Source: an uncultured Blautia sp.
GTDB lineage: Bacteria; Bacillota; Clostridia; Lachnospirales; Lachnospiraceae
Direction: 5' to 3'
Assembly: GCF_934371575.1 (NCBI RefSeq)
Contig: NZ_CAKRNY010000057.1
Location: 1-21,424, forward strand
DNA: 21,424 nt
A program made the position numbers and the translations under genes. This document shows, piece by piece, positions 7,042 to 14,307 of the stretch. Every line of letters begins with the position of its first letter. Within the stretch, counting starts at the first letter, position 1. A model generated the notes under the pieces. That model worked only from the letters and a program-made list of their open reading frames with translations. It was not told the DNA's origin and searched no databases.

Positions 7042-8559
7042 ATTCCATTCCTCCTTTTTTCTATCTTTTTTCACAAGCGAACATGCTAACGTTAAAACCC
7101 TTTCCCAATTTTTTCGATCTTTATACGTTAATGGATTGGACGCCTTCAGCACAGCTCTGTTTACATAATCATGCGGGATTTCGGTTCCGTTCCAGATACA
7201 TGGAATTAATCTTCTCGCAACTTCTGCATACATTTTCTTTCCGTTTGCGTCTGCAATCGCAAGTCCTCCCTTACTTTCTATGCCAAACAGGATCTCTGCT
7301 ACATCTTTAACGCCAACCATTCCGGAAAACTCTATTCTTTCTTTACCTTTCCATTTCTCATGAATCCAGTTGCAGCTCTCATGCCATTTCTTTATATTCT
7401 CCAGATATCGCGCAGAATCCAGCGTCATCTCCTCAACCATGGACAATCTTCCCGGTGTAGCCGCATCAAAGCCAAGTAAGATCATTGCTGATGTATTATC
7501 TACCTTTTTCCCATATCCTCGAAGCGCTCTGTAAAATTTTTCAGCTGTGACTGCATTTCCATCTGATATGATTTCTTCTTCAGGTTCTTCATCATCCCAA
7601 GCATATTCCGATGTAATCATTTCTGTATCTACATTCCATCTTGGCATACTCAGTCGATTAGATTCCCATGTAACAACTGCCAACGTATCAAAAAACGTTC
7701 CCTGTTTCCGAATGATCCATTTCAAAGCATTATGAATCTTCTGAGAAATTTCATTTCCTACAGCAAAAGCCTCTTCTCTGCTTACAAACCGTCCCCGATA
7801 GGTAAAATTCTGACTGTCATTTGACGAGATCAACTTTGCCCCATCACCTTCATTACGGATTTTTTTAGAATGAAGATAGGAAATAGCTTCCATATTTCCA
7901 GTAAGATAACACAAGCCTTTCTCTTTTTCCCGGGATCGCACATAATTTATATAACAATCCTGAAGTGTTCTGTCTTTCCAGCATTCATCTGTTTTTAATT
8001 CAAAAAGATCTGAATCTGACGAACGAATGATAAAACGCACAAATGCTTTCATCTGCACAATTCCCTGAATATTTTCCTTATCATCAATCTGGTTCTGTTC
8101 ATCCAATTTTATAATCTTTTTATCAACCAGATCAGAGATCAGAGTATTTTTTTTCAGGTATAAATAAATTGCCCGAACCTTCTCATGACAATATTCTGAT
8201 TCTACCCATTCTCTCAACTGAGAAATATACAATTCATGACAGATTCCATCATCTTTATAATATTTGGTATAATCTCCTGCAAGATATCTCAGATTATCAC
8301 ACAAAGGATGTGGTTCCTTTCCTGCTGTACGACTTCCCGATTTTTCTGTAACCGGTATGATTGTCAATTTATCATTAAGATCTACCGGTTCTGCATTTAT
8401 AAAATCGCCATTACGATCAATGGTCACTGTTATCTGTGCGGTCACAGTAGTATGAAACGGTGGCAAAAGAACATATGGCATTTCTCCCCGATACTCAATG
8501 ACACCTATTTTGTCACTGTTTATCTCATACAGATCAATGAGTTCATTTACCCAGCTCAC
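6655..8559 (-). CDS. cas8c: Cascade large subunit Cas8c (Csd1 family, type I-C)
   Basis: 634 aa, starting with GTG at 8557-8559 (MSWVNELIDLYE) right after AGGAGGTG; the GTGA overlaps the cas5 stop by 4 bp. Csd1 family features are YVLLPPFHTTVTAQITVTID near the N terminus, the PHPLCDNLRYLAGD segment, and CYLTGNMEAISYLHSKKIRNEGDGAKLISSND in the middle. The latter is followed by TVVTWES-like TLAVVTWESN. The C-terminal third is helical, with DRNYLYGRLLAVADRIE. Cas8c recognises the PAM (TTC in known I-C systems), opens target DNA and recruits Cas3. The C-terminal region is also the probable source of Cas11c. The tail is charged and its last codons (KEKEEEE) double as the cas7 ribosome site. Confidence 0.96.
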   Translation of the reverse strand: MSWVNELIDLYEINSDKIGVIEYRGEMPYVLLPPFHTTVTAQITVTIDRNGDFINAEPVDLNDKLTIIPVTEKSGSRTAGKEPHPLCDNLRYLAGDYTKYYKDDGICHELYISQLREWVESEYCHEKVRAIYLYLKKNTLISDLVDKKIIKLDEQNQIDDKENIQGIVQMKAFVRFIIRSSDSDLFELKTDECWKDRTLQDCYINYVRSREKEKGLCYLTGNMEAISYLHSKKIRNEGDGAKLISSNDSQNFTYRGRFVSREEAFAVGNEISQKIHNALKWIIRKQGTFFDTLAVVTWESNRLSMPRWNVDTEMITSEYAWDDEEPEEEIISDGNAVTAEKFYRALRGYGKKVDNTSAMILLGFDAATPGRLSMVEEMTLDSARYLENIKKWHESCNWIHEKWKGKERIEFSGMVGVKDVAEILFGIESKGGLAIADANGKKMYAEVARRLIPCIWNGTEIPHDYVNRAVLKASNPLTYKDRKNWERVLTLACSLVKKDRKKEEWNVALDKNQKDRNYLYGRLLAVADRIEYRTYDDGDKARVTNAKRYMSTFSQRPFETWRVIEENIQPYMNKLGIAERHFYENLLNDIYELFEIDSFKDNKKLDGLYLLGFHSQAYDLKLKKEDSKEKEEEE

Positions 8560-9293
8560 TCTCCCACCTCCTCACTGGTAAATTCTTTTAAACCTGTAAA
8601 ATTATCTTTTCCGAAAATTTTACGTTTCATTTCTCTGATATGTCTTTTCTGAATACAGTCTTCCGGCCTTATAAATTCTATAATTCCTCCTTTTTTCATC
8701 ACCGGTTTCCAGAAACGCACCGTCATTTTTTCCTTATCTTCTTCTAAAACAGCCTCTTCTGCATAAGTAATGCCATGATACATAAAGCCGTAATCTACTT
8801 CTCCTGTCATCGTATCATAGAAGCTTTCTCCTTCACCAAATACACAAGGCTCTTCAAAAGCCTGGCACTCTCTCGTTCCAAGAAAAATATCTCTGCGTCC
8901 ACCTCGCTCTACCATCCGTTTGGCTATATTATGATGCTTATACTCATTTCTGTCTTCTTCCAGTTCCGGATGATTGTAATTCATTTCAAAGTGTGCTCTC
9001 ACCTGATAACGCACATCTTTCAGATACGTATAGTACGCAAGCTCATTGCCTCCATTATATGCGATCGGACGGATACCTTTTGTTTCTGTCTGAATCGGAT
9101 TCATTACTCTTACTGCATCTACGATCCACATGATCGTGGGCTTCCAGTAAATGCTTTCCACAATTCCCCGCAAGGCTTCATATGTGGGAATATGATAACT
9201 AGTCTTTTCTCCACCGACGCGCATAACGGGATCAGAAAAAAGTGCATATGGTCCATATACTTCAAACTCTATTGTATTTCTATATTTTTTCAT
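8556..9293 (-). CDS. cas5c: Pre-crRNA endoribonuclease Cas5c (Cas5d), type I-C
   Basis: 245 aa from the ATG at 9291-9293 (MKKYRNTIEFEVYGPYALF). A longer reading from a TTG at 9320 adds nine residues and overlaps cas3. The ATG has AAAGGTGGTGAG before it and matches where I recall the Bacillus halodurans Cas5d starting, so I prefer it. Catalytic residues known from that protein (Y46, K116, H117) line up with Y49 (ESIYWKP) and K119-H120 (RNEYKHHN) at a constant offset of 3. Other family marks are SDPVMRVGGEK and RRDIFLGTRECQAF. In type I-C, which lacks Cas6, this protein cuts repeats and stays on the 5' handle as part of Cascade. The stop overlaps the cas8c start by 4 bp, and 14 bp separate it from cas3. 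Confidence 0.96.
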   Translation of the reverse strand: MKKYRNTIEFEVYGPYALFSDPVMRVGGEKTSYHIPTYEALRGIVESIYWKPTIMWIVDAVRVMNPIQTETKGIRPIAYNGGNELAYYTYLKDVRYQVRAHFEMNYNHPELEEDRNEYKHHNIAKRMVERGGRRDIFLGTRECQAFEEPCVFGEGESFYDTMTGEVDYGFMYHGITYAEEAVLEEDKEKMTVRFWKPVMKKGGIIEFIRPEDCIQKRHIREMKRKIFGKDNFTGLKEFTSEEVGE

Positions 9294-9307
9294 GCTTCTC
9301 ACCACCT

Positions 9308-11761
9308 TTACATATTGCAAAAATCCATTTTTGGCTCATCCACAACACCCACTTTTTTATCATAATATCCATCACTCAACACCAGAATTCCTTCACTGGT
9401 TTCATATATGGCATTTCCCAGTTTATCTTTTCTGGTTTCCGAGATGCCGACCGTGTATCTCTGTAATTTTCTCAATATCTTTTTCTTCTCTGTTTCTATT
9501 CGCACTTGTGACAGCTCTTCCAGCAACTGATACGACTCGGTTTCATATGGAACAACAATACTTACTTTATAAGTATCAGAAATCACTTCAAATTCATGTC
9601 CTGCTGTCTGGAAAGCCTGCGGAAGTTTTATATGCATTTTTTCTTCATGTTTTCGTCGATATTGATTCTGACCTGTTTGGTTTTTTCCCAACAGATCCAC
9701 TAATGTTACAGGCACATTATATACTTCAGCCGGAAATTTCGTTTCTGACTTTCTTAACTGTGTATGATACACTGAATAATAAAATTTTATAGCTATTTCT
9801 GAATCCAATGCATAATTAAACTTTTTCTTATCATACTTAAAATCATCAAGCACCTTTTGTAAAGCAGCCTGTGCGTTTCTTATTTCTCTCAAATGTTCCA
9901 GTTTTTCTGCCTCCCGGGACATTTGCACAATATAAACTGCCCCCATTCTTCCCAGTTCTTTATGTCGGTTGCATCTTCCTGCTGCCTGAATAACATTGTC
10001 AAGACCAGCTTTTGACCGGATCACACATCCAAAAGAAAAATTCACTCCCGCTTCCACAACCTGTGTGCTGACACAAATAATCTTCTTTGATCTTTCGCTT
10101 AATGCATTTCTTATTTTTTTCAAAGTGTCCAGTTTATGTTGTGGGCACATATTATTGCTCAGATGGAAAATCACATATTCTTCCGTACAGCTGTCTTCCA
10201 GTTTTTGAAATACTTCAAATGCACATTTTGTAGTATTCGCAATTACTAAAGTACTTTTATATTCCTTTGTTTTTTCTAATACAAAATCTCTTAAATCTTC
10301 TGTTTCCATCCCTCCAGAGCATCTTTCCGTTTCATCGACAATCTCAACTCGTTTAAAAGCTTTTGCGTATTTTTCAGATTCTCCTGACATCTCCAGACAC
10401 CTGCAGATATTATTTTCTTCAAGAGAAGCCAGTGTCGGCTGTGTAGCAGAACATAATACCACTGTTGTTCCGCAAAACTGAGAAAGAAAATTCACAGCCA
10501 GATTAAAAAGTTCTGTGCATTTGACCGGAATTGCCTGAACTTCATCAAATATAATAACGCTGTTGCATAGATTATGCATTCTACGAATACAACTTTTCTG
10601 ATCAGAAAATAACGTATTTAAAATCTGCACTGCTGTCGTTACAATAATCGGTGAATCCCAGGTCTCTGTGAGATTTCGATATTTTTCCTCTTCTCCTTCT
10701 TCACAGAGCACATTACAGTGATGTTCCAATACAACAGAGGGCAATCCCGTTGCTTTTCGAATTTCCTCTGCGTTCTGTTCCAGTATGGATGTGAATGGAG
10801 CTATATAAATAATACGGCTTTTCTGTTCTTTCCTCGCATGATAGAGTGCGAATCGAAGACTACTGAGCGTTTTTCCAGCACCAGTTGGCACTGTTAGTCG
10901 ATATAGTTTCTGATTCGTTTCAGCTGCCTTTCGGCAAGAGTCAGATATCTCCTGTCGAAAACTGTCCAGTTGATTTCCATTGTCTGGATTATTCTGAATT
11001 TCACTTTTCATATACTGTTCAAAATTATGTATACACCTCTGCCATATTTCCTGAGTTTCTTCCTGCAAAGTTCTTTTCGATAAAGGAATGCCCTGAAAAA
11101 AACATGCTGTATCTGTCCAGTCACCATCAATCAACAAAGACAACGCAATTCTCATATACATTCCCAGATAAAAATATCTGCTTCCATATTTTTTTCCGGA
11201 AGAATCTTGTTTTTTAACGAATTCATTTATATTATTAAAGATTTTCTGATATGACTGAATTGCCTTCTCTCCGGATTTCTTCAACGTTTTTATATCATAA
11301 ATCCGGAAAAATTTTTCTTTGATATGCTCATACTCAATTTCTTTTTTCACACGTCGTTCCTGTAGGCTCTGGCCATTTTCCAGATTAATACAATCTTCCA
11401 TTCCGTGGTGAAAATAAATCAATGTACTGATAAATTCCGAGACAGGCCATTCCTTTATTAATTCAAGTGCAAGTCTTCCACCAGCAGTAGAATGATCCAG
11501 TCCATGTTTATGTACCTTATCACCCAGCTTCAGAATATTCTTAAAATCATTCTGATTTGCTGCACCAAGCTTTCCTGCATCATGAAGAATTCCAGCTAAT
11601 TCTACAAGGTTTTTCAATTCTGGAAGTTCACAGACATTACTTAAAAAAAGAGCAACATTTCCTGCGTGTTCCTGCATAGACTGGATTCTTTGTGTTTCAT
11701 AGTCTACATGGGCCAGTGTACACTCTTCCGTTTCCGGAATACTTATTTCTTTATCTTTCAT
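9308..11761 (-). CDS. cas3: CRISPR-associated helicase-nuclease Cas3 (HD domain fused to SF2 helicase)
   Basis: 817 aa. The N-terminal HD nuclease (about 15-240) has H32 (QEHAGNVA), H60-D61 with K64 (ILHDAGKLG), H90 (GLDHSTAGG) and H118-H119 (IYFHHG). The helicase follows with Walker A PTGAGKT (292-298), DEVQ box (406-409), SAT motif (438-440), STQVVEAGVNF (565-575) and QAAGRCNR (592-599). A C-terminal domain completes it. Cas3 is recruited by Cascade at an R-loop, nicks the displaced strand and degrades DNA 3' to 5'. It is the first gene of the operon. The ATG at 11759-11761 follows AAGGAG by 8 nt, and a candidate promoter lies 70-100 bp upstream. All catalytic motifs are intact. Confidence 0.98.
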   Translation of the reverse strand: MKDKEISIPETEECTLAHVDYETQRIQSMQEHAGNVALFLSNVCELPELKNLVELAGILHDAGKLGAANQNDFKNILKLGDKVHKHGLDHSTAGGRLALELIKEWPVSEFISTLIYFHHGMEDCINLENGQSLQERRVKKEIEYEHIKEKFFRIYDIKTLKKSGEKAIQSYQKIFNNINEFVKKQDSSGKKYGSRYFYLGMYMRIALSLLIDGDWTDTACFFQGIPLSKRTLQEETQEIWQRCIHNFEQYMKSEIQNNPDNGNQLDSFRQEISDSCRKAAETNQKLYRLTVPTGAGKTLSSLRFALYHARKEQKSRIIYIAPFTSILEQNAEEIRKATGLPSVVLEHHCNVLCEEGEEEKYRNLTETWDSPIIVTTAVQILNTLFSDQKSCIRRMHNLCNSVIIFDEVQAIPVKCTELFNLAVNFLSQFCGTTVVLCSATQPTLASLEENNICRCLEMSGESEKYAKAFKRVEIVDETERCSGGMETEDLRDFVLEKTKEYKSTLVIANTTKCAFEVFQKLEDSCTEEYVIFHLSNNMCPQHKLDTLKKIRNALSERSKKIICVSTQVVEAGVNFSFGCVIRSKAGLDNVIQAAGRCNRHKELGRMGAVYIVQMSREAEKLEHLREIRNAQAALQKVLDDFKYDKKKFNYALDSEIAIKFYYSVYHTQLRKSETKFPAEVYNVPVTLVDLLGKNQTGQNQYRRKHEEKMHIKLPQAFQTAGHEFEVISDTYKVSIVVPYETESYQLLEELSQVRIETEKKKILRKLQRYTVGISETRKDKLGNAIYETSEGILVLSDGYYDKKVGVVDEPKMDFCNM

Positions 11762-11830
11762 TCAGTACTCCTTGTGTTATATGCCTATTTTTACAGTATT
11801 AAGCTTCTATTTTTTATATATTTTTACTAT

Positions 11831-11859
11831 ATTTTATCAGGATTATAGCCTTAACGCAA
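11831..11859 (-). promoter_or_regulatory. Candidate promoter of the cas operon
   Basis: Minus strand: TTGCGT (11854-11859), 17 bp, TAAAAT (11831-11836). A second TATAAT (11842-11847) lies inside the spacer but lacks a good -35 box. The -35 box overlaps the left arm of the inverted repeat at 11856-11901, so the repeat could act as an operator. Confidence 0.5.
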
Positions 11860-11901
11860 GACAGATATCGAAGAAATGTTCGATTTATATATCTGCCTTG
11901 C
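11856..11901. repeat. Imperfect 13-bp inverted repeat at the cas promoter
   Basis: The arms GCAAGACAGATAT (11856-11868) and ATATCTGCCTTGC (11889-11901) are complementary at 12 of 13 positions. Inside them CGAA/TTCG forms a second small stem. No T-run follows on either strand, so it is not an ordinary terminator. It could be an operator or the remnant of a small mobile element. Confidence 0.75.
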
Positions 11902-12110
11902 TGACAAACCGTTAATCGTTATTCCCGTGGTAGTATCATCAGATTATCTTTTGATGTACTATTCGCCACAGAACGAACATATTTCTCCCCCTGTGAACTT
12001 ACTACAGGAATAAGATATGGATATGGTGAAATATTTACGGTAATGGTTTTAGGAAATTTTTGCAGATAGTCGTAAACTTCTGATTGCAGGAAAAGTATAT
12101 CAATATGCAA
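11902..12110. other. Intergenic stretch without a supported gene
   Basis: This lies between the cas promoter region and the terminator of the DUF134-NifX gene. A 63-codon minus-strand reading (11919-12110, TTG start directly behind the terminator) ends SKDNLMILPRE. It has no ribosome site or recognisable family and may be a decayed fragment. I see nothing else here. Confidence 0.5.
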
Positions 12111-12163
12111 ACAAAAAGAGAACCCGACATCTCAAGCAAATTTGATGATGCGGGTTCCCTCTT
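12111..12163 (-). terminator. Rho-independent terminator of the DUF134-NifX gene
   Basis: On the minus strand a stem with CGGGTT/AACCCG at its core, extended by GATG/CATC and AGAG/CTCT with single-base bulges, is followed by TTTTTG. It sits 56 bp after the stop of the upstream gene. Confidence 0.8.
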
Positions 12164-12218
12164 TATAGATCAATACCTTTTATTTTTTCATCTTATAATC
12201 TGATGGCAGTCTCACTTC

Positions 12219-12992
12219 TTAATGACAGCTATGGCTTCCACATCCGTGCTCGCCACATGTATGTCCTTCCCCGTGGTTGTGCTCATGGTGAGAACACTTA
12301 ACATCTGGATTAAAATCCAGTGTTTCATTAATAAAAGCTTCTACTGCTTCGTCCGCATCTCCGGAAACTCCTCCAAAAAGCTTAATACCAGCTGCCGCTA
12401 ACGCTGTCTGTGCGCCACCTCCGATTCCGCCACAGATCAGAACATCTGCATTCAATGCATTAAGAACTCCCGCCAATGCACCATGTCCACTTCCATTTGT
12501 ATCTACTACTTCTGAGTGTACTACTTTTCCTTCCTCTACATCGTAAATCTTAAATGTCTCTGTGTGTCCAAAGTGCTGGAAAATCTGTCCATTTTCATAT
12601 GTTACTGCTATTCTCATTATATTCTCTCCTTTTTCCACTGCATATTTTTGATAAATTTCCTGTTTGTAACATCCTCCAAAGCTGCAGTCGCTACTCTGAC
12701 CATCACAGATTCTGAAATCCCCGCCCTCAATTCTAAGCGGATGTCCATCTATGAGTGCATCTGCTATTTTCTTCCTGGCAATCTCGTAAATCCGTTGAAC
12801 TGTTGTTCTTGCGATCTGCATAGATTCTGCACACTGCTCCTGACTATAACCTTTCTTGTCCAAAAGACGAATTGTCTCGTACTCATCTACCGTCAGAACA
12901 ATAGGCGCTTTTTTCTCCGTATTATCTGCCGGAAGGAATTCTAAAACATTGGGGAAATGACAGACTTTTCTGCATTTTACTGGTCTCGGCAT
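12219..12992 (-). CDS. DUF134 HTH / NifX-like (dinitrogenase Fe-Mo cofactor-binding) fusion with His/Cys tail
   Basis: 257 aa. Residues 1-90 are DUF134: it starts MPRPVKCRKVCHFPNVLEF and has a helix-turn-helix of sigma-70 region 4 type (GYSQEQCAESMQIARTTVQRI cut at about 49-69). Residues 91-125 form a Cys-rich linker (C96, C103, C108). Residues 126-228 match the NifB/NifX cofactor-binding fold (MRIAVTYENGQIFQHFGH, NADVLICGGIGGGAQTALAAAG). The last 25 residues hold many His and four Cys and probably bind metal. These proteins are linked to Fe-S or metal-cofactor handling in anaerobes; the exact role is unknown. The ATG at 12992 follows AAAGGAG. M126 is itself preceded by AAAGGAG and 8 nt, so the NifX part could also be made alone. 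Confidence 0.9.
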   Translation of the reverse strand: MPRPVKCRKVCHFPNVLEFLPADNTEKKAPIVLTVDEYETIRLLDKKGYSQEQCAESMQIARTTVQRIYEIARKKIADALIDGHPLRIEGGDFRICDGQSSDCSFGGCYKQEIYQKYAVEKGENIMRIAVTYENGQIFQHFGHTETFKIYDVEEGKVVHSEVVDTNGSGHGALAGVLNALNADVLICGGIGGGAQTALAAAGIKLFGGVSGDADEAVEAFINETLDFNPDVKCSHHEHNHGEGHTCGEHGCGSHSCH

Positions 12993-13019
12993 AAACTGCT
13001 CCTTTCTCGCTTTTCTTAT

Positions 13020-13048
13020 ATAATAGTCCTATAAAGGGCATATGTCAA
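13020..13048 (-). promoter_or_regulatory. Promoter of the DUF134-NifX gene
   Basis: Minus strand: TTGACA (13043-13048), 17 bp, TATTAT (13020-13025), close to the sigma-A consensus. Transcription would start near 13013, about 20 nt before the ATG. The -35 box and most of the spacer lie within the left arm of the palindrome at 13031-13074. Confidence 0.8.
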
Positions 13049-13074
13049 TAATATTTTTGACATATGCCCTTTAT
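13031..13074. promoter_or_regulatory. Perfect 17-bp inverted repeat, probable operator
   Basis: ATAAAGGGCATATGTCA (13031-13047) and TGACATATGCCCTTTAT (13058-13074) are exact reverse complements around a 10-bp AT centre. It covers the -35 box of the DUF134-NifX promoter and has no T-run on either side. An operator for a dimeric or tetrameric regulator, perhaps the DUF134 protein itself, fits better than a terminator. Confidence 0.8.
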
Positions 13075-13081
13075 AAATTAC

Positions 13082-13246
13082 CTAATAGTATTGCTTCTTT
13101 TCATTATTTTTTAATTTACAGATACCCTGCGTCATTGTTCCCATTGGACAAAATGTACACCAGGTTCGTGGCTTATATAACACCATTACAATCAAGCCTA
13201 ACAACAGAGATGTAAGCATAAAGAACCTTTCTTTGGTATCTTTTTT
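13082..13246 (-). pseudogene. Fragment of a Cys-motif (4Fe-4S-like) membrane protein, or a very small one
   Basis: The minus strand encodes MLTSLLLGLIVMVLYKP, then RTWCTFCPMGTMTQGICK, and stops at 13082-13084. A short hydrophobic segment is followed by CxxCPxGxxxxxxxC, which resembles the membrane-associated 4Fe-4S segment of NapH/FixG-type proteins. Upstream the frame reads KKDTKERFF and meets a stop at 13247-13249. The reading continues in the neighbouring frame (CFLLPAFRKK) across an A6 run near 13241-13246, so a one-base frameshift in an older longer gene is likely. A 45-aa protein from the ATG at 13219, with AAAGG before it, is the alternative. It lies just upstream of the DUF134-NifX promoter, a fitting place for an Fe-S gene. 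Confidence 0.5.
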
Positions 13247-13409
13247 CTAAATGCAGGCAACAAAAAACAGTCTGCCTTGACGAAAATCACTTCAATCAAA
13301 ACAAACTGTTCTTCATATTTACTCTAATTTTATTTTATGAGAATAACTGATTTCACGAAATTTGCAGGTGAATCTGGAATATAAACAAGAGAAAAAAATA
13401 TTTTTTAAA

Positions 13410-13431
13410 CTCCATTTGCACTCCATTTGGT
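13410..13431. repeat. Direct repeat, 11-bp period (CTCCATTTG x2)
   Basis: CTCCATTTG occurs at 13410-13418 and 13421-13429. On the minus strand this reads AAATGGAGTGC then AAATGGAG. Paired repeats of this spacing are typical of arm-type sites bound by the N-terminal domain of Tn916-like tyrosine integrases; that role is inferred. Confidence 0.5.
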
Positions 13432-13600
13432 CTTTTCGGCTGCCCGCAAAGCCTTTATTTATAGGCTTTTCCGCGATTTTTCAAGCTACTCAAACTCGGC
13501 AAATCCAAAGATATTCTTAAATATATTTGTTTAAGTTTCGTGTCTTTTTTGCCTTTATTTTATTTCTGTTGCATATATTATTTTGGCTCGCTGATTTTCT

Positions 13601-13619
13601 GTTGCCAATTCGTTGCCAG
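13601..13619. repeat. Direct repeat, 11-bp period (GTTGCC x2)
   Basis: GTTGCCAATTC is followed directly by GTTGCCAG. On the minus strand it is TGGCAACGAAT then TGGCAAC, the same layout as the repeats at 13410 and 14551 but with a different core. Candidate integrase arm-type site. Confidence 0.5.
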
Positions 13620-13654
13620 CTTATTGTAAATGGTGTAAATAAGTTTGACTACAT

Positions 13655-14017
13655 TTATTTTGAGAACACTGCATCATTTCTGGAAAGTAGATACACACAA
13701 TATTGATTCATGCTGATTCCTTCCCGCTGAGAATGTTCTGCCAGTGATCTGTGCAAGCTTCGTGGAATTCTCAATTTAAACTGTCCAGAATAATCTTCCA
13801 GACTGTCTGGTTCATGAATCTCTACGCCTTCTTCTAATGCAGCTTCAATCCATGCTTTTTTTGCATCCAGTGCATTTGCTACCGCACTCTCCACTGTCTC
13901 ACCACAAGTAATGCAACCCGGCAAATCCGGATAAGAAACCACAAATCCGCCTTCATCTTTATCTTCCACGATTTCCATACGATAGGACATTGCCATATAA
14001 TCATTCAGCGTCTTCAT
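13655..14017 (-). CDS. hicB: HicB family antitoxin
   Basis: 120 aa from the ATG at 14015-14017 (MKTLNDYMAMSYRMEIVED). A GTG at 14032 and an ATG at 14020 are also in frame; GAGG at 14027 best serves the two ATGs. The N-terminal half is the partial RNase H-like HicB fold (GGFVVSYPDLPGCITCGETVESAVANA). The C-terminal part (FKLRIPRSLHRSLAEHSQREGISMNQYCVYLLS) is a ribbon-helix-helix DNA-binding domain. HicB blocks the HicA toxin and, through this domain, usually represses its own promoter. The start overlaps the end of hicA by 17 bp, so the two are translated together. Both integrase-like repeats and unknown genes flank the pair, which suggests transfer. Confidence 0.94.
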   Translation of the reverse strand: MKTLNDYMAMSYRMEIVEDKDEGGFVVSYPDLPGCITCGETVESAVANALDAKKAWIEAALEEGVEIHEPDSLEDYSGQFKLRIPRSLHRSLAEHSQREGISMNQYCVYLLSRNDAVFSK

Positions 14018-14258
14018 CATTCTTCGCCTCACTTTCTACAATCTGCCTTACCATTTCTACATATACTTTCTTGATTGGTTCGTGCTTCGGTATAGTGATC
14101 GGCATACACCCTTGCTTTCTGAATGTATAATGACTGCTCCTGCCTCTCGGTGCATTCATTTCATATCCATAGCTTTCCAATACTTTCCGCAGTTCATCAA
14201 ACCGGAGGTTTTTCGATAAATTGCATATACACGTTATCAGTTTATCCCATTTTGACAT
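14001..14258 (-). CDS. hicA: HicA family mRNA interferase toxin
   Basis: 85 aa, the usual small size. The double-stranded RNA-binding-like HicA fold is seen in FDELRKVLESYGYEMNAPRGRSSHYTF (split here at about 20-46), with the catalytic His at H43 in GRSSHYTF. It is followed by the hydrophobic TIPKHEPIKKVYV segment. HicA cleaves mRNA when HicB is lost. The gene precedes hicB, as in the standard order. AGGAGG lies 8 nt before the ATG, and a fully consensus promoter lies just upstream. All expected residues are present, so it is probably active. Confidence 0.93.
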   Translation of the reverse strand: MSKWDKLITCICNLSKNLRFDELRKVLESYGYEMNAPRGRSSHYTFRKQGCMPITIPKHEPIKKVYVEMVRQIVESEAKNDEDAE

Positions 14259-14278
14259 CTGTTATACCTCCTGCTTAT

Positions 14279-14307
14279 ATTATATGTGGTATCGTATATA
14301 GTGTCAA
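14279..14307 (-). promoter_or_regulatory. Consensus promoter of hicAB
   Basis: Minus strand: TTGACA (14302-14307), 17 bp, TATAAT (14279-14284). Both boxes and the spacing are perfect matches to the sigma-A consensus. The site is 21 bp from the hicA start codon, so a short leader is expected. Confidence 0.88.

Larger units (their letters stand above)
13250..13654. other. AT-rich intergenic stretch with two 11-bp-period direct repeats
   Basis: No gene is supported here. It holds a hairpin AAAGCCT/AGGCTTT (13448-13469) and the two direct repeats listed separately at 13410 and 13601. It resembles the non-coding end regions of integrated elements. Confidence 0.55.

Noticed and set aside
9294..9320. 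TTG at 9320 as cas5c start
   Set aside because: The ATG at 9293 has a better ribosome site and fits the remembered start of the B. halodurans protein.
8775..9365. Plus-strand open frame of 196 codons
   Set aside because: It is antisense to cas5c and the end of cas3, whose protein families and catalytic residues are clear.
9292..9792. Plus-strand open frame of 166 codons
   Set aside because: Antisense to the end of cas3; its composition is that of reversed coding DNA.
11856..11901. Inverted repeat read as terminator
   Set aside because: No T-run follows on either strand and no gene ends close by.
11919..12110. Minus-strand 63-codon frame starting with TTG behind a terminator
   Set aside because: No ribosome site, no promoter and no recognisable family; kept only as a possible remnant in the region note.
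13448..13473. Hairpin AAAGCCT/AGGCTTT as terminator
   Set aside because: The following bases are CCGCG rather than a T-run on the plus strand, and GCGGG on the minus strand.
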